Shown here: piece by piece, positions 33,792 through 44,437 of the stretch
Layout of the letters: each line of letters starts with the position of its first letter
Position numbering within the stretch: the stretch's first letter is position 1
Assembly (NCBI GenBank): GCA_951799445.1
Contig: OX637289.1
Span: 9,391,321 to 9,455,320 of the forward strand
Length of the DNA: 64,000 nucleotides
Source: Pseudisothecium myosuroides
Lineage: Eukaryota > Streptophyta > Bryopsida > Hypnales > Lembophyllaceae
Reading direction: 5' to 3'
The notes under the pieces: generated by a model
Told to the model about the DNA's origin: nothing
Seen by the model: only the letters and a program-made list of their open reading frames with translations
Databases searched by the model: none
Position numbers and translations under genes: made by a program

Positions 33792-34241
33792 TTAATAGAA
33801 TTATAACATTATACATGTAGAGGCAGTAAGTAGTATTGTTAGTATCAACAATTTTTTTTCCAATGCATATATACTTATAGCTGAAGTGTACAACCAAATA
33901 GCTTATGGTTGGGTTTTGTGTAGTGTCTACTTAGACATGGCAATGTCTTAATTACATAGCAATGTCTCAAGTTTGGTGTGGTGACTATTACAAGCGTTGG
34001 AGTGTTGAATATAACGGAGATGTGGAAGTTCATGTGAGTGTTGAAATCCACCTTTTGCCTCCTGCTAATATGTACGAGTTATTATTGTTTTTATAAATAT
34101 TATTATTTTTATTTCTATAATTTCTATTGATATTATTGAATTGCATCGTTATATTAGTTCTGGGCTATAAATTGGACCAGAAGAAAAAAGTGAACATTTT
34201 CTAAACTTTATCAAGGTGATTGTACCAAATAGCTGCATAAT
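33792..34241. other. 3' flank of the transposase
   Basis: AT-rich, nothing recognised. Confidence 0.4.
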
Positions 34242-35174
34242 TTAACCCCTAAAGTCCCAAGGCCATTTTTCCATCAAAAACCACTCAAAACTGTCATTTC
34301 TATAGCAAAGAGCAAAAAAAAAATTTTAATGTGTTTTTTGCATATTTAACCGTAGGATCTTGTACTAGACTAGTATGAGAATGTGTGGAAGAAATTTCAA
34401 AAACTTTGACCACGTTGATTGCAAGATATTTGCATTTAAAGTAAAGGAATCAAGTTTTTTTGCACCTTGCTCAACTACATTTTTGGCTTTGAACCTTCTT
34501 AACTTAAAAATTTTGCTCTAATGATTTTGAATTTCTAATTTTATATGATGAAGAATTGAGTTGAGAATCTAGGAAAAAAAATTCAAAAAAGAAACACTTA
34601 ATTTTCACTCATTAAAAAATTATTAAGTAGAAGTAGGTTCAAGATTGAAGGAAAAATTAAATCATTAATAGCTCTAAGATAGAGTTGAAATATACTAATC
34701 TCAACGGTGAGATTGTTCTAGAAAGAAATCTTAACCTTGTGAAACTTTTTTGTTTTTTAAATTGTCAAAATTGAGTTCAGAAATGAATCCTACAAGTTAT
34801 TTTTTCAAGAAGATGCTCTAATTGCCCGAAAAATAAGAGTGTCTATAACTTTTGCATAACAAATCGAAATAGAATGAACCAAAAGCTTCCCATGTAGATA
34901 AAAATAAAATCTATATGAAACAATTTTTTTTAATTTTTAATTTCAAGTTTTTGTGAGTTTTTTTTTCTGCCCGCCGAACTAAAATTTGGGGGTTTTGTGC
35001 CATAACTTCTGCTCCCGGGCACCGATTGAAATAAAAATTACATTTTTGGAAAGCTAATGTGATTCTCTATCTTCACAAAAAAAATTCAGAAAATTACGAC
35101 AAAGATTGAGACTGTAGGAGCCTGCCCGAAATCCATTTTGTCCCCCGAGGGGACAACGGGACTTTAGGGATTAA
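34242..35174 (-). mobile_element. TTAACCCC-family MITE, subfamily I, reverse
   Basis: It starts TTAACCCCTAAAGTCCC and ends CGGGACTTTAGGGATTAA; 933 bp. The stem TTGTCCC-CCGA-GGGGACAA lies near the right end. Related to the partial copy at 63549. Confidence 0.78.
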
Positions 35175-35839
35175 GAGGACTCTACTTGTGGCTTTTTGTA
35201 TTTGGAATACTTGGAACTTAGAAAAAGAGCCTTTAACTTTTTCAAATATTGTATTTTGGACTATTGGAAAAAAATAGCAGTGCCAAATTCCACAATAATA
35301 TAAAGATTGGTATTATGGCTAGAGAAAAAAAGCAAAGAAAGGAATTAAAGGATTGAAGAAGGTCATTTGTAACTACTTTATGAAATGATGGTCAGTTACC
35401 AAGTAAAGCACCAAAATAATTATTTGCATTCTTTGAAATGGAAATTCTTCTAAACTCACTTTTTGGACTTGTATACAACACTTTATTATTTTTTTTTAGA
35501 AATCCTCTTAAGAATAGCTAAAAGTGAACCACTTCTTCCAAACTTCATTTCCAAATTTATTTCTTTGAATAATGCTATGTATCCTAAAGTCCTAAACCCC
35601 ATAATTGGAATTCGGAAAGTCTGACATTACATCTAGGGCTCATTTTACAAAGTGAAACCATCTTTAAAAATAAATAAAAATTCTCTTCATTGTCCAGCCT
35701 TAGGGCATGGCTGCTTTGTGTTTTTCTTTTAAAGCAGTGGGGTTACCGTTTGTTTAAAATATTATATATATAATATATACACATATATATATACATATAT
35801 ATACATATATATTTCAAAGATATTAAGCGAGGACAACAA
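35175..35839. other. AT-rich spacer with a TA/ATAC microsatellite
   Basis: TATATA and ACATATAT runs at about 35760-35812; otherwise nothing recognised. Confidence 0.5.
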
Positions 35840-36155
35840 TAAGGTAGGAGGTTCTTTAAATCGCCCACGCTACTCAAATGTACACTGCTCGTACATGTCG
35901 CTTTTTCATAGCCTTCACTAGTGTTCAAATAGTGTACATTTTAGGGAGTGGGCGAATTTAGAGCCTTATGCCACTTAAACTTCAAATTCTCACAAGTAAT
36001 TCCAAAAAGCTCCAAAAAATATGAAACGACTTGGGTTACATGTCAATTCTTCTTGTTTTTCAAAGAAAATTTACTGAAAAATATTTTGAGATGTTTCACC
36101 TCCCCAATATTCAATTTCAGCTCTTAAATTAGCGATTTCTAGACCTCCTACCTTA
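35840..36155. mobile_element. TAAGGTAGGAGG-family MITE
   Basis: Inverted termini TAAGGTAGGAGG (35840) and CCTCCTACCTTA (36155); 316 bp. The interior has GTGTTCAAATAGTGTAC and AAACGACTTGGGTTAC. It abuts motif cluster 7. Confidence 0.72.
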
Positions 36156-36157
36156 GT

Positions 36158-36322
36158 TCAGTGGTCGCCTCTAAACCCGCAGTCACCCCAGACCTAGGAC
36201 CCGTAGTTGCCCACGGATTTGGTACCCGCAGTCGCCCAGTGTTTTTTACCCGCGGTCGCCCTCATTTTAAAAGCCGCAGTCGCCCAGGCAGCACCCGCAC
36301 GCGCCCTGACCCGAAGTCGCCT
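36158..36322 (-). repeat. GC-rich motif cluster 7, right subterminal region
   Basis: Motif copies include ACCCGCAGTCGCCC, ACCCGCGGTCGCCC and ACCCGAAGTCGCC (36309-36321). Read from the right end inward, the order (TIR, spacer with GCCATGTCCACGT, motif cluster) mirrors the left end at 3206-3657. No gene is driven by it; a MITE at 35840-36155 occupies the downstream position. Confidence 0.65.
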
Positions 36323-36500
36323 TTCATGACGTGGACATGGCAGTCTTGGGAGCCAGCCACGTAAGACAGTTTTTTTACCGAGGGGTAAAAAAACCAAAAC
36401 CCTAAAACCTTATTCGACGACTTTGTCGCCCACACTTGACATTTGTCATACACGACATCGGACGTCAGACGAACAACACGACGACCAAACCCCAAAACGT

Positions 36501-36519
36501 GTCAGACAAGACAACCCTG
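36501..36519 (-). repeat. Right terminal inverted repeat of the giant hAT
   Basis: Reads GTCAG-NN-AAGACAACCCTG on the plus strand, matching the left terminus at 17 of 19 positions. Confidence 0.82.
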
Positions 36520-36527
36520 CCCAAAGT
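36520..36527. repeat. Right target-site duplication CCCAAAGT
   Basis: The 8 bp immediately after the CCCTG terminus; an identical copy is at 3198-3205. Confidence 0.85.
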
Positions 36528-37080
36528 AGGATTATAAGTCCAAAAAGAGAATTTATAGCTAAAATATGAGATTTGAAGTCATGTATTAGGATTATACATA
36601 TTGGCAAAGATATTACCAAAAAAATAGTAAAATTTCCAAAGAAAACTTTCTTTGTGTTAACACGTGGATAAAAGGAGGTGTAATTAGTTGACTTGGACCT
36701 CCTTTAGGTTGGAAGAGTTTCTTACAATTTTCCAACAATAAAAATACCTAAGCATCTATTTTCTTTACAATTTCCATGCACTTATCTTCTACATGATAAC
36801 TTTCAAAGAGAAGTTCTTCTAGGAATATACTTCTTTGTTTTAAGTTTACTACTAAGTTTTAATATTATTTTTTATTTGAAATTTTGTCATTTCAAAAGCT
36901 AGAAGTGATTTTGATAAGAATACCCCATTTGGAAGAAAATTGAGAATTGTTATTTGCAATGACTTTGCCTAGGCAACAACTCTAGATTCTAATAAAACTT
37001 TGAATTTTAAATTTTTAACAATTGTGCTTTTTGTGCATATTGTTCAATTTGGGGGGGGGAGATTTTGAGACCATATTTGT
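36528..37080. other. Right flank of the giant element
   Basis: AT-rich host DNA, nothing recognised. Confidence 0.4.
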
Positions 37081-37709
37081 TGTACTATACAACCTTTCTT
37101 ACTGCATATCATGCACAAAGAGAGGTTGAATTGTATAAGAATAGAATAGTAAGTAGAAAGAAGTAGAGAATGATTCAAGATGTAAAAGTATTAAGAATTT
37201 AATTATGGAATTGAAAAATGCCAATTTCAATGGTTGAAATATTTTAATAAACACTCTACATCCGACGATTTTATTTTATTTTTAAATATTGAAAATTGAG
37301 TAAGATAAATTACCTCAAAATTTATTTTAGAGCAGAGAATCTATAACTGCCGCAAACAAAAACTCCTCATAACTTTTGACTCATTGATTGAAATGGAATG
37401 ATTTAAAGCTTTCCATGGGGATTTCCACGTATATATAACTCTAGAATACCAATATCAATTTTTTATTTTTTAAAAAACTTTTTTTTCCGATTTGCCTGGA
37501 CTACCCATTTACGAAAAAAAGTAACATAATATGGCCATAACTTTTGACTCATATTTCCAAATGTCATAAAATTTAGTGTATATAAAAGATATTCCTCGTC
37601 CCCACCTTCTATTAAAATTCCATCTTAAAATATGTAAGTCCTTATTGATATTAGCCTGCCCAAAATTTCTATGTTGCGAAAAAACGCATGCTGGTCTTTT
37701 AGAGGTTAA
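37081..37709 (+). mobile_element. TTAACCCC-family MITE, subfamily II, 5' truncated
   Basis: Right end GCATGCTGGTC then TTTTAGAGGTTAA (37709). The left part of the family is missing. Confidence 0.6.
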
Positions 37710-39758
37710 AAAATATAATTGAGGATATAGATTCGACTTAGTCTAGAGTAGATTTGAATGAAAGTCATAAGAATTCAAACAACTCAAATAAGATTTAAAA
37801 CTTAGAAACCAAACTGAATTCTACATTCAACCCCAAAATCTAAAGTAAGTTTGCACTAATAGATTTATAGAAACTGATGGATGAAATTTCGTAGGTTAGA
37901 TTAGAAATCAAACTTCTTTAGCAAATAAGTTTTAGAAAAAAAGTCCTATTGAGAGGAATCTTGTCATTTTGGAAAGGGCATAAAAAACTCTACAACTTAA
38001 GCTAGTTAGAGTTTAGATTTAAATAGTCTTCGCTGACCTATAGTTTTTGTCCACCTTTGATAAAATCGGGCAATACTATTAAGTTTTGATTGCATTATTA
38101 TAGGGATTATAGTTAAGTCATCTAAGGATTAGAAAAATGCAACATCTGTCTTTTGCTTCAAAGGTACAATTGGTCGGCACTTAAACACCAACTTAGGAAT
38201 TCAACAATGACAACGACGACGACGACGACGATGCGGTTGTACTTAGTTTATCTCAACAACCCAATTGTACTTAGTTTATCTCAAGGGTGGAGATAGAACA
38301 TTTACAGCTTGCGGCTTCACATTTGGAGTGGCTTCCTTGACTATGCAAGAATTGAATGGACCAACATCTACAACAAATAGAAGTTGAATTTGACCATACA
38401 AAAGTAAGCTGCTTGACTTTTTCTTGAAATGTAAGTGCAAATCCAATTTTTTTGCTAAGCTCGAGGTTGGGTAGCCTAAGTAGGTGGCCTACAGTCCCAA
38501 CATTGACTTCATCTTCCACCCCCTATCGCCTTCCCTAATGAAGCTAAGGGGCGTTGTTTCGTTTCATGGCCTCGCTTTGTGCCTCGGCCCTCGAATGTTG
38601 TTCTCCTCTCTCATGTTTTTGTTGTCTGTCATTGTTTTTTCCCGCCATGCCACTTGTGGCTGGTGGGCTTGTACTGTACTTTGCCCTTTGCACAGTAAAT
38701 TCTGATTCATTTGTTTCAAAGAAGAAATCCAAAGACATGCCCCTGGTTGGAGGAAGCAAGCAAGGACATTGACCACTGGTCTGCCATTTCAGCAGTGGGA
38801 TCCAGACTGCCCTTTGTATTCTTTTTTCCCCTTCCTTTTCCTTTGCATCTTTAAAAGGAAAAAGAAAAGCAGATGCGCACAAGATGGGACCAAGTGTGGA
38901 AAGGGCACTCCAACTAGGGCATCAGAAGCGAGGCTCCAGATCAGGTCCTCAAGAGCGACCTGCAGAAACGGATGGCAGAGCAACGGCGACGAAGAGATAA
39001 GGCAACCCTCGGATGAACCCCCACATCACACGAACGTAGCGCTCATCCCTCTCCAAACGATATTCATCTCATACCCACTAACCTTCCCGAGGTATTCATC
39101 CGAAGGGAGGGGCGTATGTATGAAAGAATCGAGAGCCACAGCTACTAGATAACGTAGAGCAGGGGCCGATTGGTCGGCTCCCCAGGCGCCGCTATTCTTT
39201 GCTTTCCCCGATCGTCCGTAAGCGTAGCAGTGGCTTGCACTTTTGATCCGCACCTCGCCAGCAGTATAGATATTCTCTTCATCACTTCCTCCCAGTTGTG
39301 TAATCATTCGGACCCTCCTTCTTCCTTTGGCGGTGATTGGATAGGGGTGTCCATCGATCTGATAAGGCATAGCTAGCTTGAAAGGACTATTTCATTGATC
39401 AGCGAGCCTGTCTGATCAATTTCCCAGGTCAGGCGTATTGATCGTATTAGCTGAGATTCGAACTTGGGCGTGATCAAGCTTAGTGATCGCTTCCATCCAG
39501 TGTGTGTTCTCGGAGGGGTTCTGTCTAGTGCGGGGATTTGATTCCATGGACAGCGATTGCCGGGGTGGAGAACAAGGAGGTAGTGGTTGCTGTCTCACTG
39601 GTTTGGTGTCCACAGAGAATTATTCGCCGGCGCCGCGCGTTCGGTCGAACATGAGACGGCGATTCGGTGGGGTGAGAGAAGCGCTTTGAGTGAATATTTT
39701 TAAATTCACGTTTGGTTTTTAAGGATTTGGTGATTGAAGGTGAATTCGTGACGTGAGA
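37710..39758. other. Upstream region and probable 5' leader of the GATA gene
   Basis: A GAC/ACG microsatellite lies at about 38206-38233. GC content rises from about 38500, as expected near a host gene. Open frames here occur on both strands and show no family; some may be upstream ORFs of the GATA transcript. Confidence 0.4.
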
Positions 39759-40941
39759 ATGGTTGGCGTAGCGGTGCAATGCGATCGTAGTGCTAGTAAG
39801 GCGACGACACTGAAAGGATCGGTGAAGGGAATGGAGGAACCCAGCTTCTGCAATCTGTCCTTGGCAGTGGACTGCACCCTCTCACTTGGGTCCACGACTT
39901 CCCGGACGGACATTCCTGCGCGCCTCTCTCGCGCTGGATCGCCCGACCAAGACCTGGACTGGTCCCTGTCAGTGCGATCCGAGCGGGAGGTGCCGTCCCG
40001 CCGCGCTAGCGAGCAAGGCCAGGATATGTCTTGGGATGGCAGTTGCGATCGCAGCGATCCTGACCTCTCCCCCGAGTATTATCGTCAGGTAGAATTCCAA
40101 ATCTTCCACATAGTCTTAGGATAAGGTTCGACGTGCAATTCGTCATCAGGATGGTGCTTGTGAATTTGTTTGTAGGCTTAAGTCAATCCGTGATCGTATA
40201 GAATATTCAACTATGTACCGTATTTTGGAGTCGAGGCAACCATATCCGTATCTTACAGTGTGTTTCCTGCAGGTGCCTGAGAGGGGAGCTCACGCCAGTG
40301 ACGGTGGTCGAAGGGGCTTCAAGGCGTGGCCACGGTCGTCGTACAAGGATGAAGTGAACACGTCCAAGTCTCTGTTCGGGTTGATCGAGGATCAGACTTA
40401 CAGCAATCGAGCCAGTCGTCAGCCATGGTTGCCCTCCAAGGTGGAGCAATGCATGGAGGACAGCGACAGCTTCGTTCGCGTGTGCGCGCACTGTGGCACG
40501 TCCAAGACTCCGCTTTGGAGGAACGGACCGGGAGGTCCCAAGTCGCTCTGCAATGCGTGCGGCATCCGCTTCAAGAAGGCCGGGCGGAGATCCGCCGCTA
40601 ATGGAGGCGTGGAGTCGCCGGTATCGCCGCCACCGACGACGAAAGTGGCGAAGCGGAAGCTGATGAGCGATGAGCCGCAGTACTGGGTGTTTCCGGCGGA
40701 TGCGAAGCCAAGGAAGAGGAGCCGAAAATCGCTGCTCCACCGGACGTCCGAGAGCCTCTTGTCCGGAAGCTGCATGACTTGGCAGCCATGGTCGTCGTCC
40801 AAAAGCGCCTTCAGAGCGTCGCCTCTCTCCCCCAGCGAGGACCGGAAGGTGCCGGCGCTGGATTCCGGATCCTTCTCATCTGACGAAGAAGAAGGAGCGG
40901 TGCTGTTAATGGCACTGTCCTGTGGCTTGGTGAATGCTTGA
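39759..40941 (+). CDS. B-class GATA transcription factor with LLM domain; two exons
   Basis: Exons are 39759-40088 and 40273-40941, with a GT (40089) to AG (40272) phase-0 intron, giving about 332 residues. Exon 1 is Ser/Asp-rich and disordered. Exon 2 carries one zinc finger of plant type C-x2-C-x18-C-x2-C (VCAHCGTSKTPLWRNGPGGP, then LCNACGIRFKK) and a basic C-flank. The protein ends in AVLLMALSCGLV, the LLM motif of B-GATAs. In flowering plants, LLM-domain B-GATAs (GNC, GNL/CGA1 and relatives) act in the nucleus on chlorophyll synthesis, greening and cytokinin or light responses; the same role here is inference. ATG 39759 is preferred; the frame upstream has only a GTG. The gene lies 3.2 kb outside the giant element and looks intact. 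Confidence 0.88.
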
Positions 40942-42248
40942 GCTTGGTGATTGTACTGCACCGAAATCGGCTGCATGAGGCTTTGTACATAGATTTGAGT
41001 CGGTGTTTTTGTTCCTGAGTAGAAGAGACGGGTGAACTTCTTTCAATCCAGTCGGATCGGATCGCAATGGCAAGTGTCGGCCATGGCTGGAGAACTTAGG
41101 GATAAGGAGATTTAGAACTACTCGGTTCTCTTGTAGAGTACTAATCATAAATTTTCCCTGAAATGGCGTTGACATGCTGCTTCTGCAGCCCTTGTCGCTG
41201 CTACGTTCAGGTGCGGTGAGCAATCCAGCCAACAGAGTTGGTTGCTGATCCGAGTTCCCGTCTCTTCCTAAATTTTTAAAGGGGGAAGGTGACATTGAGT
41301 TGGAGCTTCTTTCGAGAATAAAGAAAATTTTGCCCTTTCTATCTTTCGAGAATTTTGCTCTTGGCTTTTGCGTGGTCGTTTCTTTCATTTTGGGCAGTCA
41401 CTTGTGTGTCTCTGGCAGACATAACTCAGATCAGTACTAAAGAGTGATTGTGAATGAGAGGTGATGTTAGTTTGAAGATGCATTCGTTCATCCGAAGTGC
41501 TTACGCCGAAACGGATTGGATTTCTTCACGAGCTCATGGGGGTGCGTGTGTGCTTAGCATAAGAATGTCGAAAAGTACTGTACTGTAGATGACAATGACG
41601 TATGCTTTGAGATAACCCAGATTGGTGAATCTCGAGCAAGTATTGATGGATTCGTTCACGAGCTCATGGGGGAGCGTGTGTGCTTAGCATAAGGATGCCG
41701 AAAAGGAGATGGCGATGACGTATGCTTTGAGATGACCCAGACGGATTGATGGATCTCGAGCAAGCCACTTGAAAAATATGAAATGTGGAGCGTTGCCGAA
41801 TTCGGTTTCAACGGTCGATGGGGAATGCACATGGCGGGGATTGTGTCGTCCGCGTGCTCTTTCTCTCTCTGAGCTTATGACATGGCGATGTTTGGGCAAC
41901 TGGTAGGATCTTATCATTGGCACGCGGATTCGAGATCATGTACGTGGCTGCATGAACGCGCGAAGCTGAAGGATACGACGATAGGGATGGTGACGAACCC
42001 CTTTTGCCCAGAAAAGATCGAAAGAAGTAAAGGCCTTTGGCTCTCCCGGGAGAGTCGAGAGTCAACAGGGGATTAAAATATTATGGCCCTTGAAGGACTC
42101 TACTGTTCTGTACTTTCACAGTAGGGGGTGTCAGAGCTGGAAAGGCAATTTCAGAATCGCCCAGAGCCAATCCCTATGACAGTTCACAAACATAGCTGCA
42201 CCACACTAGACCCCTGAGACTGCTTTCACACCCGGCCGAGGGGGTGGA
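40942..42248. other. 3' region of the GATA gene
   Basis: Contains the 130-bp tandem duplication at 41525-41764. No second gene seen. Confidence 0.4.
41525..41764 (+). repeat. Tandem duplication, period 130 bp
   Basis: TTCACGAGCTCATGGGGG begins both units (41525 and 41655). Each ends near ATCTCGAGCAAG. The copies differ by several substitutions and a short indel. Confidence 0.8.
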
Positions 42249-42653
42249 GCCTAAAGTAGTGCGACGAGCAGTGTTTTTTTTTTTGCACTGTAGATGAACA
42301 GTGAAGCCTTGTGTGCCCTCTCAGGAAAGGTGTATATTTGGAGGGAGGGGGGCGCAGTGGCTCACGGGCCTGACAGTTTGGCGACAAATCACCAAAAAAA
42401 AATCCCTTGGTGACAAGCCTCCTACGGAGGCTGTTTTGCCCCCCCCGTTTTATCCCTTGGGAAAACTCTGGAACTTTTTATTTTTCACACATTAATTTTT
42501 TTGCAAATTCTGAATTCATATTTGCAATCAGAGGCTCCAAATTAGCTAGAAGAGGTCTAGAACATACCCTAGAGACGGCACAAAATAGGGGGTCTTTTTT
42601 TTACATTCACCCTGGCTTTACCTTCGCAAGAGGCTTGTCGCACTACTTTAGGC
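42249..42653. mobile_element. MITE-like element with 17-bp perfect inverted termini
   Basis: GCCTAAAGTAGTGCGAC (42249-42265) is inverted exactly at 42637-42653. A CCGGCCGAGGG..GTGGAG direct repeat flanks it on both sides (about 42232-42248 and 42658-42673). 405 bp, non-coding. Confidence 0.6.
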
Positions 42654-42792
42654 ATAACCGGCCGAGGGTGGAGAAAAGGGTAAGAATAAATTCCCCACCC
42701 CCTTAAATTTTTTGTTAACCTAGGCTTAATATTTAAAGGACGGACTGGTGACCATGGAAATCATTTCTTTGGTTACCGTGTGAATCATTTGC

Positions 42793-43400
42793 TTAACCCC
42801 TAAAGGACCGTTGTCCCTTCGGGGGACAAATGCATTTTCGGGCAGGTACCTAAGGGCTGAAATTTTTTCCTGATTTTTTTAAATTTTTTTTGGAGGTAGA
42901 AAAGCTGATCGGCTTTGAGGGAATATTGTTTTTTTACAATCGGTGCCCGGGAACAACAGTTATGACCAAATAAGCTCAAAATAGGGGACGGGGGCAGCAA
43001 AAAAAAATTGAATTTTTTATTTATATATATATCATAGATTATATTTTTGTCTATCTAGAAAGGTTTGATTCATTTCATTTGGATTTGTCATGAGAAAGTT
43101 ATGGACATTCTTATTTTTGGGGTAGTTATAGCATCTTCTTAAAAAAATAACTTGTAGGATTCATTTTTGAATGCAATTTTTCAAATTTTTCCATTTTTTT
43201 TACAAGGTTAAGTTTACTTGCTAGAACAATCTCACCATGCTGAAATTTTTTCCACACTTTTTCATACCAATTAGGTGTAAGATCCTATGGTTAGATATGG
43301 AAAAAAAAACAATTAAATTTTTTCTTAACTCTTTGCTATAGAAATGGCAATTTTCAATGTTTTTTGGCAAAAAAAAATGCCGTGGTCCTTTAGGGTTTAA
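42793..43400 (+). mobile_element. TTAACCCC-family MITE, internally deleted
   Basis: Left end TTAACCCCTAAAGGACCGTT, right end GGTCCTTTAGGGTTTAA; 608 bp. About 300 bp are missing after AACAATCTCACCATG, near 43220-43240. Stem TTGTCCC-TTCGG-GGGACAA near the left end. Confidence 0.78.
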
Positions 43401-43490
43401 AAAATTACAATAACACTCATTGGAAGTCAAACTACTAAGGTAGCTCTGCCTATGATAGGCGAAATGGGAGGGAGCCCATTACAAGCAAAA

Positions 43491-43540
43491 TTATTCTAGT
43501 GGTGCACATTTCAGAATTGGAATGTGCACCATTAGTGTAA
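43491..43540. other. Short hairpin
   Basis: CTAGTGGTGCACATT is inverted as AATGTGCACCATTAG across a 10-base loop, with further partial pairing outside (ATTATT with AGTGTAAT). It could be a small MITE relic or a transcribed hairpin. Confidence 0.5.
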
Positions 43541-44191
43541 TTTTCTTTAGTGATGGATAGAGTTACCTTATAGAAGATCTCTCCTTTTCACAACAAAATT
43601 CTGAGGATGAATAGTTGCACTTCTGTCGTACTAGAAGGATTCTCTATCATCCTTCTGACATAAAATGTCCTTGTTGACATTTAAGGGTTAAGAAGAGTTC
43701 AAGATACATCTCGCATGAAAATATTTCTAATTCTTTGAGATTGAGAGTTATTAGTTTAATAAAAGAGGGTTATATGATCCACAATCCCACAATGAATGAA
43801 TAAGGAACAAACAGACCCCACTTTTCTTTAGCATTTACTTCCTAATGGTTTAAAGTCTTGAATTGGGATTTTTAGAATTTCTTTGAAGTTTCCATGATGT
43901 CAATATATAATATACGGTAGTAGTATAATTTTATGAATTTTTTTGAAGGTAAGGAAATGTTCAAGCTTTATTGGCATAGATTTTTTTAAAGTTTCTTTGG
44001 TGTTTAGGAAAAAAATTACGCTCAAAATGCTAGAGCCCGAGCAATAAAAGAATCAAAATAATTTTATGAAAATCTTAAATATTTTTCTCTCAAAGAGTGT
44101 GTTTATATCTACATGAAAAGTTTTGATTCATTCCATTTGGATTAGTGATGTGAAAGTTATGAAGAATAGACATTAGAACAGAGAAATATAT
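43541..44191. other. AT-rich intergenic DNA
   Basis: A solo family end, ACATTTAAGGGTTAA, occurs at about 43677-43691. Nothing else recognised. Confidence 0.35.
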
Positions 44192-44437
44192 CATTAGAAG
44201 AGATTTGAGGACTGCGAAGGGCCATTTCAGGCTGTTCCCGCACCTGGGAACAGTCAGAATATAAAAATAATTATAAAATAAAAAATATTATAAAATTTTT
44301 TTTTTTTAAATATTTAAAAATTAATTTTTTATTATTTTCTAACGTAGCACAGTCTTGGCTACGTCAGATTATTGCTCCTAGGGTTTCCAGGGCCTGATAA
44401 CTCGCGGGCTCTTAGAGCCCTCAAATCTCTTCTAATG
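44192..44437. mobile_element. CATTAGAAGAG-family MITE, copy 1
   Basis: Inverted termini CATTAGAAGAGATTTGAGG and CCTCAAATCTCTTCTAATG. The interior has a GGGCCATTTCAGGCTGTTCC block and an A/T-rich core. 246 bp. A second copy is at 45682-45975. Confidence 0.78.

Larger units (their letters stand above)
3206..36519. mobile_element. Giant (33.3 kb) cargo-carrying hAT-superfamily transposon
   Basis: The left end begins CAGGGTTGTCTTCCCTGAC (3206). The right end, read on the minus strand from 36519, begins CAGGGTTGTCTTGTCTGAC, so 17 of the first 19 bases match in inverted orientation. The 8 bases outside each end are identical: CCCAAAGT at 3198-3205 and at 36520-36527. An 8-bp target duplication with CAGGG-type termini is typical of hAT elements, and a hAT transposase lies inside at 30519. 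Both ends have a GC-rich motif cluster about 200 bp inside the terminus. The element holds five genes, several tandem arrays and nested MITEs, so the unloaded length was shorter, perhaps 23-26 kb. I found no alternative closer pair of matching ends around the transposase. Matching duplications argue against two independent small insertions. Confidence 0.85.

Noticed and set aside
38484..39689. Genes upstream of the GATA factor
   Set aside because: Short frames on both strands without family similarity; better explained as promoter and 5' leader.
42340..42380. tRNA-derived SINE (A-box-like TGGCTCACGGG)
   Set aside because: No convincing B box at the proper distance, and the segment lies inside a MITE-like inverted repeat.
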